Source: Rhodococcus opacus B4
GTDB taxonomy: Bacteria > Actinomycetota > Actinomycetes > Mycobacteriales > Mycobacteriaceae
Reading direction: 5' to 3'
Assembly: GCF_000010805.1 (NCBI RefSeq)
Contig: NC_012522.1
Span: 6,324,001-6,388,000 of the forward strand
DNA: 64,000 nucleotides
The notes under the pieces were generated by a model. The model was given only the letters and a program-made list of their open reading frames with translations, had not been told where the DNA came from and did not search any database. Both the position numbers and the translations under genes were made by a program. This document shows, piece after piece, positions 40,856-50,044 of the stretch (positions within the stretch are counted from its first letter, which is position 1; each line of letters opens with the position of its first letter).

Positions 40856-43323
40856 TGGATCTACTCGCCGGCGCCCGGTGGCGTTGCGTGGCAACGGAAC
40901 CGGGTACGGTCACCGATCCTTCGGGGTTGGCGGGTGTGCCGGGCCCGTGGTATCCCGCGCAGGTTCCGGGTACGGCGGCCGGCGCGATCCGGGCGGCCGA
41001 CGGCGTCGCGGCGTCGCGCGCGGTGCAGACCGATGCGGTGGACTGGTGGTTCGTCACCGAGGTGTCCGGCGGCGGCCCGGATCCGTGGCGGCTCGAATTC
41101 GACGGACTCGCCTCGCACGCGGAAGTGTGGGCAGGCGACGACCTCGTCCTGTCCTCGGAGTCGATGTTCGTGCCCGCCTCGGCCGACGTGGACTCTCGGC
41201 CCGGCACGGTCACGCTGGCGATCCGATTCCCGTCGCTCGACGCGGCGTTGCGCCGCCGTCGGCCCCGCGGTCGCTGGCGATCGTCGCTGGTGAGCGCGCA
41301 GGGGCTGCGCTGGGTGCGGACGAGCCTGCTCGGTCGCGCGCCGGTCTTCGGTGGCGTGCCCGCCCCGGTCGGGCCGTGGCGGCCGGTGCGACTCCACGAC
41401 CGCACGGCGCCGGTGCTGTCGGACCGCCACGTGGTCACCTCCGTGGAGGACGGGACGGGCGTGCTGGATCTCACCGTGCGCGTGCACGGCTCGGCAGGCC
41501 CGCCTCCCGTCGTCCGGCTCGGCGACGTCACCGGGGAGGCGACGGTCGTCGAAGCCGGCCCGGGCGCGCAGGACGTGCGCGCTCGCCTGCGCATCCCCGA
41601 CGTCCGGTTGTGGTGGCCGCACACCCACGGCGCCCCCGTGACGTATCCGCTGAGCATCGCGTTCGGCGAGCACGTGGTCGACCTGGGTGCGGTCGGATTC
41701 CGCACCGTGAGTGCGGCGCGCGGCGACGGCGGGTTCCGGCTGGCGGTCAACGGCGTCGACGTGTATTGCCGCGGGGCCGTCTGGATCCCCGTCGATCCGA
41801 TCGGGCTGGGCGGCCGGTCGCAGACGCGGGAGACCCTCGAGCGGGTGGTCGAGGCCGGGCTCAACATGGTCCGGGTGCCGGGCACGATGCTGTACGAGGA
41901 CGCCGCGTTCTGGGACGACTGTGCCGAACTCGGCGTCCTGGTGTGGCAGGACGCGATGCTGTCGACGTTCGACCCGCCCGACGACGAGCCGTTCCTGGAC
42001 CTGCTGACCGCGGAGATCGAGGCGGTGCTGCGACCGCTGTCGGGAAACCCCGCGCTCGCCGTGTTCAGCGGCGGCAGCGAAACCGAACAGCAACCCACGA
42101 TGCTCGGACTCCCCGCGCCGCACATCGCGGCGGTGCACGACGTGATCCCGGCGGTGGTCGCGCGGATCGCGCCGGGGGTGGTGCCGGTGTCGTCGTCCCC
42201 GTCCGCGGCACCCGGCGGCGACGCGCTCGCGACCCACGTCGGAATGGGCGTCGCGCACTACTTCGGAATCGGCGGGTATCGGCAGCCGCCGTCCGACGTC
42301 CGCCAGGCCGGGGTGCGGTTCGCCGCCGAATGCCTCGCATTCTCGATTCCCCCGTCGGACGTGACGATCGAGACCGAGTTCGGCAGCCTCGCCGCCGCTG
42401 GCCACCACCCGCGGTGGAAGGCCGCCGTGCCCCGCGACAACGGGGCGTCCTGGGATTTCGAGGATGTCCGCGATCACTACGTGCGGACGCTGTTCGGTGA
42501 GGAGCCGTCGACGGTCCGCTGGAGTGACCCCGAGCGGTACCTGGCCCTCGGTCGCGCCGCCGTGTGCGAGGCCTTCGCGGCGGCTCTCGGATACTGGCGC
42601 CGGCCGGATTCGGGATGCGACGGCGCGCTGGTGCTCGCGCTCCGCGACCTCGAACCCGGCGCCGGGTGGGGATTGCTCGACTCCGACGGCCGGCCGAAGG
42701 CGCCGTGGTTCGTGTTGCGGCGGCTGGCTCAGCCCGTTGCGGTCCTCCTCGGCGAGGACGGGATGGACGGGCTGCGCATCGACGCGGTCAACGACTCCGC
42801 CCGCACGGTCGCGGGGGAGTTGCGGGTGCAGGTGCACACCCGCACGGGTGCGCCGGCGTTCGAGGTCACCGAACCGGTGACCGTCGCCGCGCACACGGCC
42901 CGCCGGTGGTCGCTCGACACGGTGCTCGGGCGGTTCACCGACGCCACGCACGTTCATCGTTTCGGTCCCCGCGGATACGAGAGCGTGACCGTCACCCTGT
43001 CCACCGACGACGGTGTCGTCGCCGAGTCCGTTCACCTCTTCGGCGGACCCGCGCGCGCCCTCGAACGCACCGTCGGCCTGACGGCGGTGGCCCGGGAGAC
43101 GGCGCCCGGCAACTGGGTGGTCGACGTCGCCACCGACGGCGCTGCGCAGTACGTCCACCTCGAACTCGGCGGATTCGAACCGGCCGACTCCTGGTTCCAT
43201 CTGCCGCCCGGCGGCACCCGGATCGTGCCGGTGCGCAGGACCGGGGCGGCGGAGGCGGTGACCGGGCAGGTGCGGGCGCTGAACTCGGTGAGCGTCGCCG
43301 CGGTCGTGCGGGCCTCCACCTGA
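40855..43323 (+). CDS. GH2 beta-mannosidase-like glycoside hydrolase
   Basis: An 822-residue protein with GH2 layout: an N-terminal jelly roll (VDWWFVTEVSGGGPDPWRLE, FDGLASHAEVWAGDDLVLSS), immunoglobulin-like domain, TIM barrel from about residue 285 (GGFRLAVNGVDVYCRGAVWI, VVEAGLNMVRVPGTMLYEDA) and C-terminal beta domains. The acid/base glutamate probably lies in VFSGGSETEQQ, where typical enzymes have GNNE. The nucleophile is probably the second E of VTIETEFGS. The GNNE-to-GGSE change makes the substrate uncertain. No signal peptide is visible, so it appears cytoplasmic. GTG 40855 shares one base with the preceding stop (TAGTG). It closes the carrier-protein operon, an unusual companion for such genes. 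Confidence 0.8.
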   Translation: MDLLAGARWRCVATEPGTVTDPSGLAGVPGPWYPAQVPGTAAGAIRAADGVAASRAVQTDAVDWWFVTEVSGGGPDPWRLEFDGLASHAEVWAGDDLVLSSESMFVPASADVDSRPGTVTLAIRFPSLDAALRRRRPRGRWRSSLVSAQGLRWVRTSLLGRAPVFGGVPAPVGPWRPVRLHDRTAPVLSDRHVVTSVEDGTGVLDLTVRVHGSAGPPPVVRLGDVTGEATVVEAGPGAQDVRARLRIPDVRLWWPHTHGAPVTYPLSIAFGEHVVDLGAVGFRTVSAARGDGGFRLAVNGVDVYCRGAVWIPVDPIGLGGRSQTRETLERVVEAGLNMVRVPGTMLYEDAAFWDDCAELGVLVWQDAMLSTFDPPDDEPFLDLLTAEIEAVLRPLSGNPALAVFSGGSETEQQPTMLGLPAPHIAAVHDVIPAVVARIAPGVVPVSSSPSAAPGGDALATHVGMGVAHYFGIGGYRQPPSDVRQAGVRFAAECLAFSIPPSDVTIETEFGSLAAAGHHPRWKAAVPRDNGASWDFEDVRDHYVRTLFGEEPSTVRWSDPERYLALGRAAVCEAFAAALGYWRRPDSGCDGALVLALRDLEPGAGWGLLDSDGRPKAPWFVLRRLAQPVAVLLGEDGMDGLRIDAVNDSARTVAGELRVQVHTRTGAPAFEVTEPVTVAAHTARRWSLDTVLGRFTDATHVHRFGPRGYESVTVTLSTDDGVVAESVHLFGGPARALERTVGLTAVARETAPGNWVVDVATDGAAQYVHLELGGFEPADSWFHLPPGGTRIVPVRRTGAAEAVTGQVRALNSVSVAAVVRAST

Positions 43324-43338
43324 TCCGGACCCCGGTCC

Positions 43339-43357
43339 GTCGATATGCGATATCGAC
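43339..43357. promoter_or_regulatory. 19-bp perfect inverted repeat upstream of mfd
   Basis: Arms GTCGATAT and ATATCGAC separated by GCG, in the 119-bp gap between the GH2 gene and mfd. A TAGGCT (43358-43363) directly after it fits an actinobacterial -10 pattern TANNNT, so the repeat may be an operator of mfd. It is unlike the island operator and could belong to the core genome. Confidence 0.4.
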
Positions 43358-43442
43358 TAGGCTGGCTCAGTCCGCAACTGGCCGCTCGTCCCGGCCCGAG
43401 CTGTTCGCCGGCAGTTCGTCATCACTGCTCAGGAGTGCGTCG

Positions 43443-46400
43443 TTGTCTTCCCCGCTCATCGCTGCCGAGCCCTCGTCCGACACCCCGCTCGCCGGACTGG
43501 CGAAGATCGCGCTGGGCGACGCCGTCGTCGCGCAGGTGACCGAGGCCCTCGGGCGGCGTCACCTCGACATCGTCGCGCCCGCACCCGCCCGGCCGTTCGT
43601 GGCCGCGGCCCTCGCCGAGCGCACGCATCTGCTTCTGGTTACCGCGACCGGTCGCGAGGCCGACGACCTCACCGCCGAACTGCAGGAGATGATCGGCGAC
43701 GCGGTGGCGCAGTTCCCGTCGTGGGAGACGTTGCCGCACGAGCGGCTGTCGCCGAGCGCCGACACGGTCGGTCGCCGGGTGGAGGTGCTCCGCAGGCTCG
43801 CGCGGCCCGACGACCGCTCCTACGGCGCCCCGCTCCAGGTCGTCGTCACCACCGTCCGTTCACTGGTGCAGCCCATGGCGCCCGGTCTCGGTGAGATCGA
43901 ACCCGTCACGCTCCGGGTGGGCGTGGAGCACGACTTCGACGGGCTGATCCAGCGGCTCGTCGAAATGGCGTACACCCGCGTCGACATGGTCGGCAAGCGC
44001 GGAGAGTTCGCGGTCCGCGGCGGCATCCTGGACCTGTTCTCGCCCACCGCGGATCATCCGGTGCGCGTCGAGTTCTGGGGCGACGAGGTCACCGAGTTGC
44101 GCGCGTTCTCCGTCGCCGACCAGAGGTCGCTCGCCGAACTCGACATCGACGCCGTGATCGCGCCGCCGTGCCGCGAGCTGCTCCTCACCGAGGACGTCCG
44201 CGACCGGGCCGCGCAGCTCGCAGTCGACAACCAGGCCGACGCCGCGCTCGTCGAGATGCTCGACAAGATGTCGGCCGGCATCCCGGTGGAAGGCATGGAG
44301 GCACTGCTGCCCGTGCTGCGGCCGGGGCAGCTGCAACTGCTCACCGACGTGCTGCCCGAGAGCGCGCACGTGCTCCTGTGTGATCCGGAGAAGATCCGGA
44401 CCCGCGCCACCGACCTGGTGCGCACCGGTCAGGAGTTCCTCGAGGCGTCGTGGACGGCGGCCTCGATCGGCGGCGCCGCCCCCCTCGACACGTCGGTGCT
44501 GAAGGGCGACGGCATCGACCTCGGCGCCTCCGCCTACCGGACGCTGAGCCAGGTCCGCGAATCCGCGGAGACCGCCGGTCTGCCGTGGTGGACGCTGAGC
44601 CCGCTCGCGTCCGGAAGCGGTGAGGAACTGGAGCTGGCGATCACGCCGGCACCCCAGGTCCGCGGTTCCGACGAGCTGCTGTCCGAACTGTTCGTGAGCC
44701 TGCGCGCCCACGTCAGCACGGGCGGCCGGGCCGTCATCGTCGTCGCAGGCGCCGGTACCGCGCACCGCGTGCTCGAGCGTCTCCGCGAGGCCGAGGTGCC
44801 CGCGGCGGAACTCACGCCCGGTTCGGAGCCCGCTCGCGGTCAGGTCGGGGTGCTGCGCGGGTCGCTGCACGACGGCCTGGTCTTCCCCGGCGGCGACACC
44901 ACCCCCGGACTCGTCGTCGTCACGGAGTCCGATCTCACCGGAAACCGGGTGGCCGCGGTCGGCGACGGCAGGCGGCTGCCGGCCAAGCGCCGCAACCAGG
45001 TGGACCCGCTGGCCCTGACGGCCGGCGACATGGTGGTGCACGACCAGCACGGCATCGGGCGGTTCGTCGAGATGGTCGAACGGACCATCGGCGGCGCGCG
45101 GCGCGAGTACCTCGTGATCGAGTACGCCGCCAGCAAGCGCGGCCACCCGGGCGACCGGCTGTTCGTCCCGATGGAGTCGCTCGACCAGCTGTCGCGGTAC
45201 GTCGGAGGTGAGCTGCCCGCGCTCAGCAAGCTCGGCGGCTCCGACTGGGCCAACACCAAACGCAAGGCGCGCAAGGCGGTTCGGGAGATTGCCGGTGAGC
45301 TCGTCCAGCTGTATGCGGCACGGCAGGCCGCGCCCGGTCACGCGTTCGGCCCGGACACCCCGTGGCAGAAGGAGATGGAGGACGCGTTCGCGTTCACCGA
45401 GACCCATGACCAGCTGACCGTCATCAGCGAGGTCAAGGCCGACATGGAGAAGGCCGTCCCGATGGACCGCGTCGTCATCGGCGACGTCGGCTACGGCAAG
45501 ACCGAGATCGCGGTGCGGGCGGCGTTCAAGGCCGTGCAGGACGGCAAGCAGGTGGCGGTGCTGGTGCCGACGACGCTCCTCGCCCAGCAGCACCTCCAGA
45601 CGTTCACCGAGCGCATGGCGGCGTTCCCGGTCAAGGTGCGCGGGCTCTCCCGCTTCACGGATGCGGGCGAATCCAAGGAGATCGTCGCGGGCATGGCCGA
45701 CGGCGAGATCGACGTGGTGGTCGGCACGCACCGGCTGCTGCAGACCGCGGTCCGGTGGAAAGACCTGGGCCTCGTGATCGTCGACGAGGAGCAGCGTTTC
45801 GGTGTGGAGCACAAGGAGCACATCAAGGCGCTGCGCACCCACGTGGACGTGCTCACCATGTCGGCGACGCCGATCCCGCGAACGCTGGAGATGAGCATGG
45901 CGGGCATCCGGGAGATGTCCACGATCCTCACGCCGCCGGAGGAGCGGCACCCCATCCTCACCTACGTCGGCGCGTACGCCGACAAGCAGGTGGCCGCCGC
46001 CATCCGACGGGAACTGCTCCGCGACGGGCAGGTGTTCTACGTCCACAACCGGGTCAGCTCGATCGACAAGGCGGCCCAGCGCATCCGCGAACTCGTGCCC
46101 GAGGCGCGCGTCGTCGTCGCACACGGACAGATGAACGAGGACACCCTCGAACGGACCGTGCAGGGTTTCTGGGAACGCGACTACGACGTGCTGGTGTGCA
46201 CCACCATCATCGAGACCGGTCTCGACATCTCCAACGCCAACACGCTGATCGTCGAACGCGCCGATTCCCTCGGCCTGTCGCAGCTGCACCAGTTGCGTGG
46301 TCGCGTCGGCCGTAGCCGGGAACGCGGCTACGCGTACTTCCTGTACCCGCCGGAGAAGCCGCTGACCGAGACGGCCTACGACCGGCTCGCGACCATCTCG

Positions 46401-47090
46401 CAGAACTCCGACCTCGGCGCAGGCATGGCAGTCGCGATGAAGGACCTCGAGATCCGTGGTGCCGGAAACGTGCTGGGGGCCGAGCAGTCCGGTCACGTGG
46501 CCGGTGTCGGCTTCGACCTGTACGTGCGACTGGTGGGGGAGGCCGTCGAGGCGTTCCGCGCGGCCGCGGACGGAAAGCCGATCACCACGGACGACGCCCC
46601 GAAGGAAGTGCGCATCGACCTGCCCGTCGACGCGCACATCCCGCCGGATTACGTCACCAGCGACCGGCTCCGGCTCGAGGGGTATCGCAAGCTCGCGGCC
46701 GCCACCGAACTCGACGGCATCACCGCCGTCGTGGACGAACTCGTCGACAGGTACGGCCCCCTCCCCGAGGAGGTCCGCAGGCTGGTGTCGGTGGCCAAAC
46801 TGCGGCTGCTGGCCCGCGAGTACGGGCTCGAGGAGATCGCCGTCGTCGGCACGCAGCTGAAGATCTCGCCGATGGCACTGCCCGACTCGAAGCAGTTGCG
46901 TCTCAAGCGGATCTACCCGAGTGCGCAGTACCGTGCCACCACCGGCATGGTGCAGCTGCCGCTGCCCCGGGCAGGCTCGGGCGGGATCGGCGCGGAGCGG
47001 GTGCGCGACGTGGAGTTGCTGCAGTACATCGCGGATTTGGTGCTCGCGCTGGACGGCAAGGCCGCCGGGTCCGTGGTGATGGAGGCCTGA
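43443..47090 (+). CDS. mfd: Mfd, transcription-repair coupling factor
   Basis: A 1215-residue DNA translocase that removes stalled RNA polymerase and recruits UvrA. The N-terminal UvrB-like module includes EADDLTAELQEM and GDAVAQFPSWETLPHERLSP. The RNA polymerase interaction domain contains GDMVVHDQHGIGRFVEMVER. The helicase motifs are GDVGYGKTEIA (Walker A, 680-690), DEEQ at 781-784 and the TRG region with QLHQLRGRVGRSRERGYAYF. A TTG at 43443, seven bases after AGGAG (43431-43435), gives the start MSSPLIAAEPSSDT; no ATG fits the homologous N-terminus, and the length then agrees with mycobacterial Mfd (1234). A frame open upstream to 42564 is a shadow of the GH2 gene. The gene is core and marks the right border of the first inserted segment. 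Confidence 0.97.
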   Translation: MSSPLIAAEPSSDTPLAGLAKIALGDAVVAQVTEALGRRHLDIVAPAPARPFVAAALAERTHLLLVTATGREADDLTAELQEMIGDAVAQFPSWETLPHERLSPSADTVGRRVEVLRRLARPDDRSYGAPLQVVVTTVRSLVQPMAPGLGEIEPVTLRVGVEHDFDGLIQRLVEMAYTRVDMVGKRGEFAVRGGILDLFSPTADHPVRVEFWGDEVTELRAFSVADQRSLAELDIDAVIAPPCRELLLTEDVRDRAAQLAVDNQADAALVEMLDKMSAGIPVEGMEALLPVLRPGQLQLLTDVLPESAHVLLCDPEKIRTRATDLVRTGQEFLEASWTAASIGGAAPLDTSVLKGDGIDLGASAYRTLSQVRESAETAGLPWWTLSPLASGSGEELELAITPAPQVRGSDELLSELFVSLRAHVSTGGRAVIVVAGAGTAHRVLERLREAEVPAAELTPGSEPARGQVGVLRGSLHDGLVFPGGDTTPGLVVVTESDLTGNRVAAVGDGRRLPAKRRNQVDPLALTAGDMVVHDQHGIGRFVEMVERTIGGARREYLVIEYAASKRGHPGDRLFVPMESLDQLSRYVGGELPALSKLGGSDWANTKRKARKAVREIAGELVQLYAARQAAPGHAFGPDTPWQKEMEDAFAFTETHDQLTVISEVKADMEKAVPMDRVVIGDVGYGKTEIAVRAAFKAVQDGKQVAVLVPTTLLAQQHLQTFTERMAAFPVKVRGLSRFTDAGESKEIVAGMADGEIDVVVGTHRLLQTAVRWKDLGLVIVDEEQRFGVEHKEHIKALRTHVDVLTMSATPIPRTLEMSMAGIREMSTILTPPEERHPILTYVGAYADKQVAAAIRRELLRDGQVFYVHNRVSSIDKAAQRIRELVPEARVVVAHGQMNEDTLERTVQGFWERDYDVLVCTTIIETGLDISNANTLIVERADSLGLSQLHQLRGRVGRSRERGYAYFLYPPEKPLTETAYDRLATISQNSDLGAGMAVAMKDLEIRGAGNVLGAEQSGHVAGVGFDLYVRLVGEAVEAFRAAADGKPITTDDAPKEVRIDLPVDAHIPPDYVTSDRLRLEGYRKLAAATELDGITAVVDELVDRYGPLPEEVRRLVSVAKLRLLAREYGLEEIAVVGTQLKISPMALPDSKQLRLKRIYPSAQYRATTGMVQLPLPRAGSGGIGAERVRDVELLQYIADLVLALDGKAAGSVVMEA

Positions 47091-47094
47091 CCCG

Positions 47095-47961
47095 ATGACG
47101 GTGGTCCTGCTCGACCCGTTGCGGCCCACGACCGTCCCGATGGAAGCCATCGGGTTGGTCGGCGACGGCGTGGAATTCACCGACGAGGTACCCGAGTCCG
47201 TGCGGGCGCTGCTGTCCGCCGCACCCGGCGCCGCCGTCCTGATCAGTACCGATCCCGACCATCCCACCGTGCGCGACTGGGTCGCGTCGGGTTCCCGCGT
47301 CGTCGCGGCACCGAAGGTCCCGGGCGACAACCTCGTCGAGGCCGCCGAGGTGATGGACCGGTTGTGGAGCTACGGCGGCTGGGAGGTGACGCAGACACAC
47401 CGGACGCTGTCGCACTACCTCGTCGAGGAGACGTACGAGGTCCTCGACGCGATCGAGTCCGCCGTGCCCGGAGACCTGCGCGAAGAGCTCGGAGATCTGT
47501 TGCTGCAGGTTCTGTTCCACTCACGCATCGCCTCGGCCGCGGGCACTTTCGACGTCGACGACGTCGCCGCGACCCTGGTCGCGAAGCTCGTGCACCGCAG
47601 CCCCCATCTCGGCGAGGACGTCGTCGGCCCGATCGACATCGCCGAGCAGGAACGGGCGTGGGAGATCCGGAAGGCGGCGGAGAAGGCCCGCAGCTCCTGC
47701 CTCGACGGCATCGCGATGAGCCAGCCGGCGGCGTCGCTGGCGGCGAAGGTCGTGGCCCGCGCGAGCAAGGCGGGGTTGCCGTCCGAGCTGGTGCCGGCGG
47801 AGATCACGGCCGACAGCGCGGCGGTGGTCGCCGCCGAGTCGCGGCTGCAGGCGGCGACGCACGACCTCATCGCCCGTATCCGCGCGGCCGAGAATGCTGC
47901 GCGCGCGGCGGGGAAGACCGAACTCGCCGCCGCGGACTGGCTCGGTTACTGGACGTCCTGA
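47095..47961 (+). CDS. mazG: MazG-family nucleoside triphosphate pyrophosphohydrolase (Rv1021-like)
   Basis: A 288-residue all-alpha NTP pyrophosphohydrolase that cleaves NTPs to NMP and pyrophosphate as nucleotide-pool housecleaning. The metal-binding motif is visible as EETYEVLDAIES (EExxE) with REELGDLLLQVLFHSR (ExxD) 16-18 residues later. LVHRSPHLGEDVVG is the family C-terminal signature of the first MazG domain. The mycobacterial homologue is about 325 residues and has a similar weakly conserved N-terminal part (residues 1-90 here). ATG 47095 lies four bases after the mfd stop, so the two are co-transcribed as in M. tuberculosis. Confidence 0.93.
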   Translation: MTVVLLDPLRPTTVPMEAIGLVGDGVEFTDEVPESVRALLSAAPGAAVLISTDPDHPTVRDWVASGSRVVAAPKVPGDNLVEAAEVMDRLWSYGGWEVTQTHRTLSHYLVEETYEVLDAIESAVPGDLREELGDLLLQVLFHSRIASAAGTFDVDDVAATLVAKLVHRSPHLGEDVVGPIDIAEQERAWEIRKAAEKARSSCLDGIAMSQPAASLAAKVVARASKAGLPSELVPAEITADSAAVVAAESRLQAATHDLIARIRAAENAARAAGKTELAAADWLGYWTS

Positions 47962-48041
47962 TGCAAGCGATCGGCTCCATCGCCCGAGTTTGCCAAAATG
48001 TAACTGAGGGATGAATCACCTTCGTGTTGGTAGTGCGCGAA

Positions 48042-48062
48042 AAACAAACCTGAGGTAGTTTA
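48042..48062. promoter_or_regulatory. Repeated island operator, copy F
   Basis: Left arm AAACAAACC (perfect match), spacer TGA, then GGTAGTTTA, which equals GGTATGTTT with one T missing. The site is flanked by GCGCG (48036-48040 region) and GCGCGC (48065-48070), giving extra dyad symmetry. It lies in the 298-bp region between mazG and the first gene of the second polysaccharide locus. That region holds no gene. Confidence 0.65.
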
Positions 48063-48259
48063 AAGCGCGCATAGAAGACCAGTTGGTTGCAAACACGCGT
48101 CTCGGAGCACTGTCAGGTACTTCGTCGGGGGTGTTTGTGGGCTTCGCGCACTGCACGTAGTGGGTATTCGAGCCCCCGGTCGGGCGAGGGCAGGTACCCA
48201 CAGGGGAACCTGTGATGCTTCCGGGCCGAGTCGATTGCCCGACGATGAGAGACGGACAC

Positions 48260-49087
48260 ATGAGCCTGTACACGCCTGACCGCCTGGAACCTTCCGACGA
48301 GACAGACGCGCACGACATCGACGAGGCCGGCGCCGGAGACCGCGCGCCCGGCCGCCCGACGGTCACCGTCGTCGTGCCCGCGATGAACGAAGCCAGGAAC
48401 CTTCCCCACGTCGCCGCACGCATGCCGGCCGGCATCGACGAAATCGTCTTCGTGGACGGCCATTCCGTCGACGACACCGTGGAGGTGGCGCGGAGCCTCT
48501 GGCCGGACGCGACATTCGTGACGCAGAGCCGGAAAGGCAAGGGCAACGCCCTGGCCTGCGGCTTCCGCGCCGCGACCAGCGACATCATCGTGATGATCGA
48601 CGCCGACGGCTCCACCGACCCGGCGGAGATTCCGCTGTTCGTCGGTGCCCTCGTGGCCGGCGCGGACTTCGCGAAAGGGAGCCGCTTCGCCGACGGCGGC
48701 GGCAGCTCGGACATCACGTTCAGCCGGAAGCTCGGAAACAAGGCACTGAACGCCATCGTGAACCTCAAGTTCGGGGCCGCGTTCAGCGACTTGTGCTACG
48801 GCTACAACGCTTTCTGGCGTCACCACGTCCCGGTGATGGCACTGCCCCCGGTGGAGGCGTCCGAGGCGCAGTGGGGCGACGGGTTCGAGATCGAGACCCT
48901 GATCAACGTGCGGGTCGCCAACGCGGGCCTGAAGATCACCGAGGTGCCGAGTTTCGAGCAGGATCGCATCCACGGCGAGAGCAACCTGAACGCGGTCCGG
49001 GACGGACTCCGCGTGCTGCGCACCATCAGGAGCGAACAGCGCACGACCGCAGCGCACCTGTCCCCGGCGCCGGTCCCGCAGGGCTGA
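48260..49087 (+). CDS. GT2 glycosyltransferase, dolichol-phosphate-mannose-synthase-like
   Basis: A 275-residue GT-A transferase. Core motifs are VTVVVPAMNEARNLPHVAAR, the nucleotide-binding EIVFVDGHSVDDTVEVARSL, GKGNALACGFRAATSDIIVM and the metal site MIDADGSTDP. The active-site region has LCYGYNAFWR and GDGFEIETLINVRVANAGLK. The SRKLGNKALNAIVNLKFGAA stretch is a typical interface helix of DPM-like enzymes, which transfer a sugar to a polyprenyl phosphate. So it might make a lipid-phosphate sugar donor for the large membrane protein at 57.2 kb. ATG 48260 is chosen; ATG 48245 and GTG 48212 are in frame. The next gene is seven bases away. Confidence 0.85.
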   Translation: MSLYTPDRLEPSDETDAHDIDEAGAGDRAPGRPTVTVVVPAMNEARNLPHVAARMPAGIDEIVFVDGHSVDDTVEVARSLWPDATFVTQSRKGKGNALACGFRAATSDIIVMIDADGSTDPAEIPLFVGALVAGADFAKGSRFADGGGSSDITFSRKLGNKALNAIVNLKFGAAFSDLCYGYNAFWRHHVPVMALPPVEASEAQWGDGFEIETLINVRVANAGLKITEVPSFEQDRIHGESNLNAVRDGLRVLRTIRSEQRTTAAHLSPAPVPQG

Positions 49088-49093
49088 GCGGCC

Positions 49094-50044
49094 GTGACGG
49101 TGTCCACGCTCGTATCCTGCTCCGTCGTCATCTGCGCCTACACCACCGAACGGTGGAGCGATCTGTGCGCCGCGGTCGACTCGGTGCTCGCCCAGAGTGT
49201 GCCGGTCCTCGAGGTGCTGCTGGTGATCGATCATTCGGAGGAGCTGTTCTCCCGTGCCGAACTGCATTTCGCGCCGGAACCCCGCGTGTGCGTGCTGCGC
49301 AATTCCGAGTCGAAGGGTCTGTCCGGCGCCCGCAACACCGGCGTCCGCGCGTCGAAGGGGGACATGATCGCGTTCCTCGACGACGACGCCCGCGCCGAGC
49401 CCGACTGGTATCGCGTGTCCGCCGCCCACTATTCCGATCCCGACGTGCTCGGTGTCGGCGGTTTCGCCAGTCCGGCGTGGCCGGCCGACCGCCCCGTGTG
49501 GATGCCCGCCGAGTTCGACTGGGTTGTCGGCTGCAGCTACGTCGGCCAGCCGACGCGCATCGAACCGGTGCGGAACTTCATCGGCTGCAACATGTCTCTG
49601 CGGCGCGCGGTCTTCGACACCGTCGACGGGTTCAGCGACGGAATCGGCAGGGTCGGGAAGACGCCGGTCGGGTGCGAGGAGACCGAACTCTGCATCCGGA
49701 TCCGACATCACCAGCCCACCGCGCAGTTGCTGTTCGACCCCGCGATGAAGGTGGTGCACCGCGTCGGCGACGACCGCACCACGTTCCGCTACTTCCTCTC
49801 GCGCTGCTACCACGAGGGCATGTCGAAAGCGCTGGTCTCCGATCTCGTCGGGGCCGGCGACGCGCTCAGCAGCGAACGGGCGTACACCGCACGTGTACTC
49901 CCGCGAGCCGTCGTCGCGGGGATCGTGTCCCCCCGGCACGGCGGACTGTTCCGAGCGGGTGCCGTGGTCGCGGGGTTCACGGTGACCGCAGCCGGATACG
50001 TCCGAGGTCTCCTCGGTCTGCGATCGAAGCGGGTGACGGCATGA
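49094..50044 (+). CDS. GT2 family glycosyltransferase
   Basis: A 316-residue inverting transferase. It begins SCSVVICAYTTERWSDLCAA, with LEVLLVIDHSEELFSRAELH and the GLSGARNTGVRASKGDMIAF element that precedes the DxD-type LDDDARAEPDWY. The catalytic and acceptor region includes RNFIGCNMSLRRAVFDTVDG and GCEETELCIRIRHH, and the C-terminal 60 residues contain a possible membrane-associated helix (AGAVVAGFTVTAAGYVRGLLG). Starts at GTG 49094 with a weak ribosome-binding site. Four-base overlap (ATGA) with the next GT2. Donor not predictable. Confidence 0.88.
   Translation: MTVSTLVSCSVVICAYTTERWSDLCAAVDSVLAQSVPVLEVLLVIDHSEELFSRAELHFAPEPRVCVLRNSESKGLSGARNTGVRASKGDMIAFLDDDARAEPDWYRVSAAHYSDPDVLGVGGFASPAWPADRPVWMPAEFDWVVGCSYVGQPTRIEPVRNFIGCNMSLRRAVFDTVDGFSDGIGRVGKTPVGCEETELCIRIRHHQPTAQLLFDPAMKVVHRVGDDRTTFRYFLSRCYHEGMSKALVSDLVGAGDALSSERAYTARVLPRAVVAGIVSPRHGGLFRAGAVVAGFTVTAAGYVRGLLGLRSKRVTA

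Noticed and set aside
40861..43200. A 779-residue minus-strand frame opposite the GH2 gene
   Set aside because: Same artefact; the plus-strand frame has clear GH2 motifs.
43860..47330. A 1156-residue open frame antisense to mfd and mazG
   Set aside because: It mirrors the codon phase of the high-GC mfd gene, has a low-complexity His/Arg/Asp-rich composition and no recognisable motif. The mfd frame is unambiguous.
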